Positions 23,915 to 34,116 of a DNA stretch of 64,000 nt are shown one piece after another. The notes below the pieces were generated by a model that worked only from the letters and a program-made list of their open reading frames with translations, had not been told where the DNA came from and searched no databases. Each line of letters opens with the position of its first letter. Position 1 is the stretch's first letter. Source of the stretch: Vishniacozyma victoriae. Its lineage: Eukaryota; Basidiomycota; Tremellomycetes; Tremellales; Bulleribasidiaceae. The stretch lies in the NCBI GenBank assembly GCA_017654735.1, contig JADPYG010000091.1:372001-436000 (forward strand). Direction: 5' to 3'. The position numbers and the translations under genes are program-made.

Positions 23915-26671
23915 ATGCAGGGGACTCCAGTCAAGCAGACCCCAAGGTCTCGGCCGACTCCATCACCATTTATCGCAGCTTCAACCTCGCATCTCGGCAA
24001 GAGAGGAGCCTCGGAAGCTGGTATTGATGGTACGTCTTCCCAATCAATCTAGATTACCTGAACTGATATTAGATACATACGCATTACAGAAATCGAACAG
24101 AGAACTTCAGAATAGGATTGAAACTCTAGAGCGTCGGAATACGTCCTTCAAGTCGCATGAGGCGAAGTTGGAAAAGGAATTACAGGAATTGAAGGATGAA
24201 AATGCGGTCTTGAGACAGAATCGTGCTAGTCTCGTGGACAAGTCTACAGCGGATGGCTCGCTTTCCGAATCACGAGCCAAGGCATTACAGGAGGATAACG
24301 TACGATCTTGCAATCAGTGCGAGACTGAAGCTGATGATAGGCTCGCTTGACGACAGAACTGAGTACAATGAGGACACGAACCAGTCGAACGAAAGACGAG
24401 AACGAAATACTTCACTCGGAGATCTCTCAACTCAACAACAAAATATCAAACCTCGAACAAATCGCCAAACCTATCCCAGGATTAGAGGACGAGATCACGG
24501 ATCTTCGAGCCCAGAACCAGGAACTGCATAATTGGCGAGCCAGGGCTCAGAACCTAGGTATTCAACTAGAAGAGGAAAAGAGGAAATCTAAATCGAGTCA
24601 TCAGGATAGTCAAGATATCGAGGCGGATAGAAAAGGAGATGATGTGTATAAGCAGGAGATCAAGCGTGAGTCCACCTGTGCACAGGGCAGTGCTGAGTGA
24701 CAGGTCAAGCACAATTCCTATCTAGTTCTAGTACCAAGATCAATCAGTTGAAGATTGAGAATGCGCAATTGAAGGAATCAAAGACGAAATGGGTCGATGA
24801 TGTTCGAGCGCATCGCAATAGAGAACAAGAATTGAGGGACGAGATACGAATCCTAAACGGTCAATTGGAAGCAGCAAGGCGCGAAATGGAGTACGTTATG
24901 TCCCCCAATCCACCTCGGGTACGAGTATACTAATGTCCAGCTCAGTAACCCAATCGTTCCCTTCTGGCGAAACTCCTTCCGACCCGATAGCGATTCTCCA
25001 AGCCAGACTAGCAGCGTTGTCTGAGCTTCATCAGGAAGCTTCGATACAATTGGCAAACAAGGAAATCAAAATCAACGAACTCTATGCTCGACTCACACAA
25101 GCGACAAGCGCTGCCGAGGTGACCATTGCTCAAATGGGCAAGGAAAAGACCGACTTGGAGCGAAGTCTCAGGTGGGCGAATGAAGGGAGAGGTGCTGCGG
25201 AAAAGGCAGAGAAAAGGGCGAAAGAGGAATTGAGGGTTTATTTAGAGGATCATGACACTGGAGTAAGTCTTTGGCATCTCTATCGTCGTCCTTCTCTCCA
25301 ATTCGTATGGAGTCCATGTGGACCTTGGACTGACTGGTAGTCACAACAAATGCCTGGCGGACTAGGATCATCCGATCAATCAGCTCGTATTCGTCAACTT
25401 GAACATCTCGTCAAAGAGTACAAGGCCGAACTGGAATCCCAATCTCGAGATTCAAGAGATATAGAGGAAAAGATCGCAAAGGGACAAGGACTCGTCAAGC
25501 AATCAGTCTTGGACGAAGCTCAGTCGGAAATACAATCCCTGAAATCCCAAATTACATCAAATGAGTCAACCCTCTCCGAACTCCAGAACGCAAATACAAC
25601 ACTAGATGCCGAAGTCAGCGATTTAATGCGCAGAGTAGCAAGTGGGGAATACAATCCGAAATCAGAACGGGTTATTGAATTACAGAATAATCCAGCGGCA
25701 AAGATTATGGCTGTTAGAAACCAGGTATTGGAGGATCTGAGGAAGGAGAATGAAGCTCTTTTACGTTCTGGTGGAGGTGGAGGAGGTGAGGGATCGGTAC
25801 CGAGGGAAAGTTGGGAGAGGTTGTGTAAGGAGAAGGAAGAGCTTGAGAAGGGGCATGCTAAGCGATTGATGAGGTTGAAAGAAGTGAGTTCCTTTTCTGC
25901 TCCATTGAAATCGAAGAGACCATCGATGGTCTGCATATAAGTCCGCGGATTGCTGGAGTGGATCGAGTCGGTGACATACCAAGTCGATCGCTTCAGTGAC
26001 ATTGTCTCTTCCCCTTCATTCCCTTTCATCACCTCCCTCACTCCTCACCCGTTCGCTCGGTGTACTTTACATTCTTCCTTCTGTCGATCAACCTATCGCC
26101 CCTCAGCATGCTTCACATGACATGGAGCTCCTGGCTAATCCCAGATATTCAGCAACAAATCCAAAGAATTCCTCGAAGCAGTCTACTCTCTCTTAGGCTG
26201 GCGAATCAAATTCGATGAATCAGGAACAGATATCCGCCTCACATCCATGTACGCTCCCAAAGGCAAAATGGGCCTCACTTTGAAATTCACTTCTCAAGAA
26301 GGTCATTTTGGGACTATGCAAATGACTGGCGGGATGTCTAGGTCCGAGGAATTGGGGGAATGTAGGAGGTTTTGGATTGAGGAGAGGCAGAGTGTACCGG
26401 GCTTTTTGGCTCAGGTTACTACCGAGATGTTTGAGAAGACTACTGTGAGTACACGTTTTCTCTCTTTGAGGCAGAGGCGAACGAGGAAATGATTGGAGAG
26501 GTGAGAGTCCGGATGGAAGGTGCGACAGAAAACGACTGCCTGAAGACGGACTATGGCCTGGCGATGATTCTCTTTTGACGTCGCAACTATTCACTTTCCT
26601 ACGTGATGTTGTTTGAGAACTGAGCTGATCAGCAGATGGGTCAGAAAGCAGGTTATGTAGGACTTGAATGA
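23915..26671 (+). CDS. MAD1: MAD1, spindle assembly checkpoint coiled-coil protein
   Basis: MAD1 anchors MAD2 at nuclear pores and unattached kinetochores. The start gives MQGTPVKQTPRSRPTPSPF, a basic, Pro/Thr-rich head with possible CDK sites. Long coiled coils follow over about 500 residues (ALQKSNRELQNRIETLERRN; LTTELSTMRTRTSRTKDENE; RIRQLEHLVKEYKAELESQS). The MAD1 block RVIELQNNPAAKIMAVRNQV is present. Next comes RLMRLKE spliced to IFSNKSKEFLEAVYSLLGWR; the RLK triplet matches the conserved Bub1-binding motif. The C-terminal globular domain reads IKFDESGTDIRLTSMYAPKG. The last exon is very short (KAGYVGLE-stop). Seven or more short introns fall inside the coiled coil. Confidence 0.92.
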
Positions 26672-27015
26672 TGGTTCAGTCGACGATACTGGAGGGGAGG
26701 TGATAGAACCGTGTAAGAATGACGAAATGACGAATGTACAAGATAACTCAACTGCCCACAACACCTCACTTTCGTATACTCTTCGAACGGCCCCCGTCGT
26801 ACTTACCAAAACGAATGCACTACGTAATTCGCGCAGCGTCTCGATCTGACACCCAAACACTACCTCGATCTCAGGGTATACATACACACAAACACCAATC
26901 AGACGCCACCACACTGGTGGCTCTGTTGGTAAGACCATCTGTCTGACCAAGACTAATGACCTTGGTCAGTCTGCTGTCACATTGACAGCCTATACGCAAA
27001 GTGTAGTCCACATCC

Positions 27016-27050
27016 GAAATAAGATTTCCCCTGGGGACGCCCTGGTTTTT
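27016..27050 (+). repeat. Two-hairpin/T-run element, copy 1
   Basis: Hairpin 1 GAAAT-AAG-ATTTC, spacer CC, then hairpin 2 CCTGGG-GACG-CCCTGG (one T/T mismatch), then five T ending at 27050. It is preceded by two further perfect hairpins (26945-26991) and, 136 bases upstream, by a TATAC block. Confidence 0.75.
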
Positions 27051-27576
27051 GTTGCTTCGGGTTTCGAAGGACGGTAAATGTGACCGCTGACGATTTCTTG
27101 ATATTGACTGCGCACAGACATACTGGACATTCAACCCCGCAGAACGGCGCGAGATCGAGCCTCCTCTGAGCTGTCTAGGCCGGGTCGAGGCTAGTACGGT
27201 GGCCAGGTGACATGCCTTGTAACGATATACTGTACTGTACGGACCAACTGTGACCAGGGTCAGTCGTATGCCGTGTGCTCTGTGCTCTGTTGAGTGCATA
27301 CTCTACCACGAACTCGTATGGTACCCGAGTATCAACGACCAGCTCACTCTGAACAACTTGTCTAAGCTTGGAATCAGCCCAATAATCCGTATATAAGGGC
27401 TTATTACCGATGGGCGAAGGGGGTCTCTATGGTGTAGAGGCCCTGTCAACGTCAATGCGAAAATCTATCAATGCGGAATCTTATGAAAATCTGCGGAAAC
27501 TAGTCAATGAAATCTCAAAATGCGAAAACCAATGTGAAGACAAGTCAATGATGCGCAGTGATGCGCATACAAGAAT

Positions 27577-27618
27577 AAAACCGAAAGGTTTTCCCAGTGG
27601 GACGCCACTGGTTTTTTT
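27577..27618 (+). repeat. Two-hairpin/T-run element, copy 2
   Basis: Hairpin 1 AAAACC-GAAA-GGTTTT (a GNRA loop), then hairpin 2 CCAGTGG-GACG-CCACTGG with seven perfect pairs, then seven T (27612-27618). The cleanest copy. A TATATAAGGGC block lies about 185 bases upstream. Confidence 0.85.
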
Positions 27619-28304
27619 GTTGTATTGCGCTCGGACGTCTCCTTCCCCGATTCTTCGGGCTCCGAGCTTGATAGTATCTCTACTTATACCCGCTGATCGT
27701 CCAGCCGGGTGAGGAAAGTACCGTGTAGATGAATTTCAGCGACCCGCGGCTTACAGCCAGACAGACCCAAATCAGATTGAACAATCTAAAAGGAGCTGGA
27801 CAGGCTTGCCCATCGATCGCATGTCACGTCGACATCTCTTGCGGTCAATGTAGTAATAAAATAACGTTGATCATTCATCTTGAATATCCCTGGTGTGGTC
27901 GGTGGAGAGCTTCCAGATTGTTTAAACTCTGCTATGGCAAAGCCAAAAAGCCATGTATCCATTGAATTCGAATCGTGGGGATTTCTACTGTAGGGTTTCA
28001 ACTTCGCCATTCCATTCCTGAAATAAAAAACCGGACCCATAATTGACGCTTAGGCAGAGTGAGAGTCTGCACAGACTAAGGCAGATTGACTGGATGAGGT
28101 ATATGTACCTCCAAAACACCACCATGGTGTCACACCCGGGACAGTATCGCAACAGCAAACTGACGACTGCCCGCGTGGAGCGTCAAGTGAGCTTTCGGTA
28201 TTGAGGAGGATAGTCAACCTTCGAATCACTGTAGGATATACTCCGCAGTTGATGAGAACAGCTCAATGCGCATTGAGCAGACAGACTATTCGCCGAAACA
28301 AAAT

Positions 28305-28347
28305 GAAATCGTAAGGTTTCCCCAGCGGGACGCCGTTGGTTTTTTTT
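28305..28347 (+). repeat. Two-hairpin/T-run element, copy 3
   Basis: Hairpin 1 GAAATC-GTAA-GGTTTC (GNRA loop, one U-G pair), hairpin 2 CCAGCGG-GACG-CCGTTGG (one G-U pair), then eight T. The perfect palindrome GCTCAATGCGCATTGAGC lies 27 bases upstream. Confidence 0.85.
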
Positions 28348-28829
28348 GCCAGCTCTGATCTGATACTCGGTCTTTTGAATGACGACTCGTTCTCTTCTCA
28401 CTCTCCTGTAGTATGGGATCTCGTCACTCGAATCCTAGTTATCGATGGTTTCTTCGCTTGATCTCAGTAGCTGGCAGAGTATCGACCAAGCTCGTCTCTT
28501 GAGAAACTGGCTGGAATCCGTCCTTGAGCTGTCACGCGGTTCACCTTTAAGATCAGTATAGCTAATCACATTCAATGGTAGTGTGATATCTCATAACAGG
28601 TGCCGAGACCAATCAGGATAATCTGAAACACGATCCTATTTACGATACGGCATATAAACACACACAAACCCATTCCCTCGCCGCATTAGTGGCCGAGGCG
28701 TTAGCGACACAGCATAAACCCTCATAAGACAAATAGACTACATGATCCTTCGTGACATTAAGACACTGAAACTTTCCTTGAACTTGGTTGTCAAGACCGA
28801 GTGATATAGATGTGGGTAGGTGGTAAAAT

Positions 28830-28876
28830 GAAACCTACTGTACTGTAGGTTTCCCCAGGGGACGCCCTGATTTTTT
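28830..28876 (+). repeat. Two-hairpin/T-run element, copy 4
   Basis: Hairpin 1 is longer here: GAAACCTAC-TGTACT-GTAGGTTTC, nine perfect pairs. Hairpin 2 CCAGGG-GACG-CCCTGA has one unpaired end position (C/A). Six T follow. TATAAACACACAC lies about 175 bases upstream. Confidence 0.82.
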
Positions 28877-29235
28877 GCTGACAACGCCTTTTTTCACTTC
28901 ATCACCTGATCAATAGCCTTACCTCAGCACTCCGTACATTTGTGCGTGAGATCGATTCATTCATATATCTAACAGAAGGAGAGTGAGGGCGGTACAGCCG
29001 AGGTTGATGTGTGATTTAGGGTCTAACGATATCCCCGAGAGGAGACCACATACACACAGACACGGTTTTAGCTCGGTTACCTCATTAGGATTGGAGCGTG
29101 AGTCGCATGCTTGCTAACCCGTGGAACTCGTCGTTCCGTTAATGATTGGGGATCGTCATGGTCATTTCATTTCAATTCTATAGACGTATCTATTTATCTA
29201 TTTCTCAACCCCAAATCTACTTTCCACTTCATGTC

Positions 29236-30748
29236 CTACATCTCCCCACATTCAACGACCCTCACGATCAATTTGGGTCTACGGCATCAGTTCAATCCTA
29301 CTAGTGCCTTAGACCGAGGGATCAATAGGACGTCGTAGGCCATGTTGAGATAGACATCGCCCCGACTTCCGGTTCAGGCTCGGGACTCACCGATTATTTG
29401 CCCCTGTGGGTACGTTCTCAATTTTCCTAACCACCAACATCCCTTCTACTACTCTCCCGAAAACACAGTGTTTACCATCGAGGAATTCGGCCGGGGCGCA
29501 TGTAATGAAGAACTGGAGTCAGCGAGAGCCATAGGCCCGAGAAGAGCAGGTTGGTGGGAAAGACGATTCGTCTTGGATGGACAAGCTCGGACAGAGATGA
29601 TGAGATTAGAGGGGATGACAGTCAAGAGGGAATAGAAGACTGAGGAGATTGAAGTTGCTGTAACTAGAGGAGGGACTTACTTGAGAACCATTCGTTCCAG
29701 GACCTGAATTCGCCTGGTTATCAGTACATTGTATCTCTCACTCGGAGTATTTTTCGGGAAAAACGAGTTCAGTGGATGTTGAGGAGGACAAGGAGGATAG
29801 CCAGAGAGACGAGGAGAAAGATCAGGGAGAAAGACACGAGACGTACCATACTCAATAACCCAGGACCAGTATGTCTGACTTTGAAATTCTCATCTTCAAA
29901 TACTCCACCCCCATAAATACTGAATGAACCAGTACCGTCATTTTTCAAGAAATCACCTCCTTGAATCATGAATTGTGGGATCCTGCTATCAGTTTTCTCT
30001 TCTCTATTCAGTTGTGGCTCCCTTCTTCCTTCCTGCTTCGTTAATCCTCTTTGCCCTTTCCGTCCATCTTGGATTCCTGACTCGCTAGACTTTGGAAAAT
30101 GGTTCACGGGGATTTAACTTACACACTGTTTCATTAGCATAAACACTCGAGTGGAGGGGGACGTACCGATGGAAAGTAGATTTCTTGTATCCCTGAGCGA
30201 GTTGATTCACCCTAAAGATCAGTACGATTCTCATAAACCAATGATATCCACGATCATCCCAATAACGGGTATATCATCATCCTCCTCATCTGTTCCATAT
30301 TGACGACACCCTTCCATATCCTCTCACTCTATTCACCTCAACTCCTAGCTCAATGTGCATGACCCTCATGTCTCCTCCAACTCCATATCCCTCACTTCTT
30401 CGTCCAAGGAATTACCATGACTTGGATAGATTAGGGGACATACCGATGTTCACCCGTGCATAATTGTCTGAAATTCTCTGCTGTCCTACCCCATCAGCTG
30501 TGTCCTGTACGCTGTACAAAGGCGTACTTGGGAGTGATATCACTAAACAATTCTATCATCAGCTTCTTCTCACTATATCCATCTACCAGCCCGTCCAAAC
30601 CTTCAAACCTCGTGCTCGAGGTCAATCCTCCGGAAATGGACGACTTACCGATCTTTATACGTCCTGCTGGTGTTTCTCCAATATTAATATCGAAGAATAC
30701 TACTGGTCTCGTTACTCCAGCTGGCGGTTCCAGGGATGTTGATGCCAT
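29236..30748 (-). CDS. Cyclophilin H-type peptidyl-prolyl isomerase
   Basis: Cyclophilins catalyse proline cis/trans isomerisation; the H type (PPIH) joins the U4/U6 snRNP. Eight exons. The spliced reading is [27 protein letters not shown] (two exons), [108 protein letters not shown]. The catalytic Arg ([14 protein letters not shown]), Phe, Gln and the FFIT and HCVFG stretches are intact. The [18 protein letters not shown] insert fits the H type. One position reads [10 protein letters not shown] before the Phe-His-Arg motif. The start was fixed at the first ATG before VTRPVVFFD. The terminal intron of about 100 bases was chosen to reach the ECGEM end. Confidence 0.93.
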
Positions 30749-31115
30749 TGTACGTCTGTGGATATGCTATCAAAGGTGAGTGTAATTGAATGCTAGGTGA
30801 CAAAGTGGACAAGTCAATTCAAGGGGCCTCCACGCGGGAGTATTTCTGCTCATCTAACACGCCCTAGGCTCAAGCCTTGGATGAGCGCGACGGTCATTAC
30901 TACCAAATGAAGTGCTGTATCAGACCAGGGATGCACGCATTTCAGTGATATGTATGTCATGACGCAACGACCACCAATTGTAATTGTATCAATCTACAAA
31001 AAGTGCTCAGTCGCCGGATAAAGAAATCCAAGTATTTATCCTTGTTTCCCTCATCCTCTACTCCCCCTCCTTCTCCTCTACCATAACCTCGCGTTCGCTG
31101 ACGCCGAATGAGAAT
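30749..31115. other. Intergenic, 367 bases
   Basis: Promoter of the cyclophilin gene and 3' end of the eL14 gene. Nothing else seen. Confidence 0.6.
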
Positions 31116-32115
31116 TTACTTGGCAGCCTTCTTCTCCTTGGTGTAAGCCCGACCGATCTGATCTCGTCGCGATCGCTTGGCGAGCTGGATCTGGAATCGG
31201 TCAAAGTCGGAGGTCTCCTAGTAACGTTAGCATTGTCAAGGGGATCAAGTACAGCATATCAAGACGAGTGCCCAATGTGGATTAGACAGTGGATGACCCA
31301 TGTCGATAGCGGCTGCACTACGCATCCTAGGACTCACCTTCCTTGACTGCCTAGCGGCCAACTTCTTTGCCCAAGAGCTAGCTTCCCACTTCTCAACGAC
31401 CTGTGCCTTTTCGAAAGCCTTCTTGATGGCTCCTGATCCAGCGGCTCGGGGTAGGGTGGTGATGGTGTAAGGGGTGAGGATTAGGTGTCGGTAGGCGATA
31501 GCTTGTCGGGGGACAGAGGTGGTGGGTCCGTCAATGAGAGCCTGGTTGTTAGCTTGCACTCGAGAACACGAGTCGCCGAAGGTGACGAGTGTGATTGCCT
31601 GTAGGGGATGGATATTCCATCTGGTAAGAATGAAGATATCCAATCCCCAACAAGACAATCCACCCGTCACCTAACGGTGATACACAGGTTGACTCACTCG
31701 GTTGTGGTCGATGATCTCGGCGATAACGGCAATGTGACCAGCGGAAGGTCCGTCGTTAACAAGGACGACTCGGCCGACTTCGACGAATCGCTTGAAGGTG
31801 GATGGTTGTTGGGGCTAGATGTTAGTTCTGGGTGTTTATGGATGTGTTGGTTGGGGCAGAGCAGCTGGTCCTTCTCCCTTTCTTTCCTTCCATCTCTAGC
31901 TTCGTTTGAGGCTCTCCATTTCTGTGTACTCCTCATCGTATCCATTGATGTTATCCTTGTACCAACATCCATCGTTGTCCATTCACGATGTTGCTTATCG
32001 CATTCCAATCTATCCCACATTCCTTTCCAGTTCCTCTCGAATTCCATGTCCTGATCCAAGTATCCAGCTGCTCTGCCTATTCACCACTTGCAATTGATGC
32101 TAGACTTACAGCCAT
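31116..32115 (-). CDS. RPL14: Ribosomal protein eL14
   Basis: Component of the cytosolic 60S subunit. Exons complement(32110..32115, 31698..31814, 31338..31541, 31116..31217), 142 residues. The first exon is just Met-Ala, a layout often seen in fungal ribosomal protein genes. Spliced reading: [33 protein letters not shown] joined to [20 protein letters not shown], then [37 protein letters not shown] and [14 protein letters not shown]. The stretch between HNR and ALIDGP (31542-31697) could be read in frame ([11 protein letters not shown]) but is an intron, because eL14 families run directly N-R-A-L-[IV]-D-G-P. Intron 1 is 295 bases long and holds a 14-base perfect inverted repeat. Confidence 0.95.
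31855..32077 (-). repeat. 14-base perfect inverted repeat inside eL14 intron 1
   Basis: GGCAGAGCAGCTGG at 31855-31868 and its exact complement CCAGCTGCTCTGCC at 32064-32077, 195 bases apart. Both arms lie well inside the 295-base intron (31815-32109), about 40 bases from each splice site, so the transcript could fold the intron into a long stem that brings the splice sites closer. Confidence 0.8.
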
Positions 32116-32665
32116 TGTTATTGTCGAACTACCCGATTGATGGAGAAGAGTGAGTGAATGCTTGACGGATGAACGATCAACTAGCACTCGAACGTGCATA
32201 GAGTCAGGGACAGGAATGCATGAACGTGGCACTTATTGCTTGTTCAACGGAGTTTCGGTGTTAGCTTATCACCGACGGACTCGAAATGCAAGACCGGAGA
32301 ATTGGAAACAAGTAACAATTTGTGTGGGTCAATGTCGGAGCAATCACGCCATCGGTAAATATTGGCAATATCTGTCATGAGTTGGTCAGCTAGTTCAAAA
32401 TAGGATTTGATTCCGTTGCGTCGATGTCGGAGAATGGGGCTTGGTCGATGCTTCTTACTGTGAACCCTCTTGCTATTATACTCATCTTGCTACAGTACCC
32501 TACGTCAATTCGACTCGACACCGACCACGCATTAATCGACGGTCCATACAATTCGCTGAATTCCATCAACACCGTCTGACCCGAAGCATATCAAATCAGA
32601 CAATCACCGGAAACATACAACTAGAAGGAAGGAACGTGCACCCACGCACCCCCACTACATCAAAG
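32116..32665. promoter_or_regulatory. Divergent promoter region, eL14 and bZIP gene
   Basis: 550 bases between two divergent starts. The bZIP side stays open in frame back to an ATG at 32441, so its 5' leader could add up to 75 residues. I see no repeats or RNA genes. Confidence 0.5.
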
Positions 32666-33541
32666 ATGTCATTCAATCTCCCACCCCACCTTTCCACTCT
32701 CAACTCGATCCCATCTTCATCACCACCAAGCGGTATCAACGATGAACAAGAAGAAGCATTCTGGGGGTACATGCATACCGACGATTTATTCGCAAACTTT
32801 GGATTCGTCCCTTCTCCAAGTGATGGGACCGATAAGAAAGAACAATCTCAAACTCAACAAACCATCGAAGGAGTTGATGCTCAGTTGAGAGCGGGAGTGG
32901 AAGCTTTACAACAACAGGAGAGTACACCGAGTACATCGACACAAACGCCTGCATCGACACTTGAATCGTTTTTAGCTGCTTTCGCTGGGGAATTGATGAC
33001 TCCCCTACCCGTCCCCGCCAATACACCCACTGTTGGAGTCAACACTTCCGATATCCTAGGAGAAGAGGAGGAGGATAAACCAAGTGGAGCCAAGAAGTTG
33101 AAGTCGTTAGGTGCAGGGCATGTTGAGATTGAGGAAGAGTACGTCTGGCTGCAGGCAGCCAGCTTGTCTGATGCGAAATTATCTTTTGATAGTCTCCGTC
33201 GGGCAGCTGTCTGTTTGGATTCGAAAGATCAATTGCTGACAACAAGCAGTAAAAGAAGACGTAATACGGAAGCATCCGCCCGATTCAGAGCAAAGAAGAA
33301 GGAGAGGGAACAAGCAGTAGAGAAGCGAGCTAGTAAGTGAAATTCATCTATCTTTGTGAATTCAGTTAACAATATCCCAGAGGAACTTGAAGCTCAAGTC
33401 TCTAAACTTCAATCTGAAAAAGCATCTCTAGAAAATGAAAATCGACTGTTGAAAGCAATAGTCCTAAATGGAACGGGTGGTCAGGCAGATGCGCTACAGG
33501 GTGCATTGAGTGCTTTTGGAAAGAGAAAGAGGGAGGCATAG
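32666..33541 (+). CDS. bZIP transcription factor, CYS3/MetR-like
   Basis: Exons 32666..33138, 33250..33332, 33381..33541. The N-terminal half is acidic and Ser/Thr/Gln-rich (activation-type). The basic region spans intron 1: DKRRRNTEASARFRAKKKER, with the N-x3-A-A/S-x2-C/F-R invariant positions (NTEASARF) typical of the ATF4/CYS3/MetR group that controls sulfur or amino-acid metabolism. The zipper follows across intron 2: KELEAQVSKLQSEKASLENE, NRLLKAIV, with Leu/hydrophobic heptads. The protein ends FGKRKREA. Start chosen at MSFNLPPHLS because the upstream in-frame extension to 32441 looks like leader. Assignment to the sulfur regulator is by motif similarity only. Confidence 0.85.
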
Positions 33542-33544
33542 GGC

Positions 33545-33661
33545 GTACGAGCGTAGCGAGTACGACTTGCGTCCAAGTACGTCGTAGCGGGCGAGCACGT
33601 CGTGCGGCCAAGTACGATGTGGCTGGACGAGTACGATGGATTAGAGTCCGTCGTAGCTGAG
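33545..33661. repeat. Degenerate short tandem repeat after the bZIP stop codon
   Basis: About seven units of 15-19 bases, each starting GTACG or a one-base variant and rich in CGTAG/CGTCG (for example GTACGAGCGTAGCGA, GTACGTCGTAGCGGGCGA, GTACGATGTGGCTGGACGA). GC-rich against an AT-rich surrounding 3' region. The stretch begins four bases after the stop. Confidence 0.7.
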
Positions 33662-34116
33662 TGGAAGGGAGTTGTCTAGGTGGGGGGAGTACAATTGTTT
33701 TATTCTTGGATACTTTTTAAGTTCTTGTTTCGTTTTTCTCATTTCTATTCCTCTAGATCTCCTATTCTTGTATAGGTTGTACAAATAAATATAAATAAAT
33801 GCCGTATTGTAGGCTCAAATTATGCAGTGTTCAACACCTGTTCCCTATATCTACTCTACCGCACATTCAATCTGGTATCAACATGAACAGCGAACAGCGA
33901 ATAAACGTGATTGACGAGAGTGAAGTTCCTTTCTTGGGTATTCACGACTTTGATTGATTGTCATACAGTACAGTACAGTACAAACTATCGGAACACTACC
34001 TTATCTGTACTCGTACATCTATCCCTAAAACGCCTGTGGCCCTCTCTTCGTCTTCTCCTACCTGTCATCGGTCCATTAATCGCCCATCTTTGACGAATAT
34101 TGCCCTTTCTCCAGAT
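33662..34116. other. Intergenic between convergent genes
   Basis: 3' ends of the bZIP and Rab5-type genes. AT-rich, with AAATAAATATAAATAAATG near 33786 that may serve as polyadenylation signal. No gene seen. Confidence 0.55.

Larger units (their letters stand above)
26672..29235. other. Gene-free stretch, 2.56 kb, carrying four two-hairpin/T-run elements
   Basis: No spliced or unspliced reading gives a recognisable protein. The stretch contains four copies of the two-hairpin/T-run element, all on +. It also has paired hairpins at 26945-26991, an 18-base perfect palindrome at 28261-28278, scattered repeats of tcaatgcg and atgcgaaaa at 27450-27560, and TATA-like blocks (27390, 28652). Two AC-rich blocks after TATA (26877 and 28653) resemble each other. 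Confidence 0.7.

Noticed and set aside
25520..26041. Long open frame on - opposite MAD1
   Set aside because: Mirror of the coiled-coil coding strand; no independent signals.
27016..28876. Hammerhead or other known self-cleaving ribozyme
   Set aside because: GAAAC is present, but there is no CTGATGA core or matching three-way junction in any copy.
31542..31697. Extra coding exon in eL14 ([11 protein letters not shown]...)
   Set aside because: Open in frame, but eL14 conservation requires HNR to be followed directly by ALIDGP, and consensus splice sites remove this stretch.
31815..32109. Intronic C/D box snoRNA in the eL14 gene
   Set aside because: No convincing pair of C (RTGATGA) and D (CTGA) boxes with terminal stem was found.
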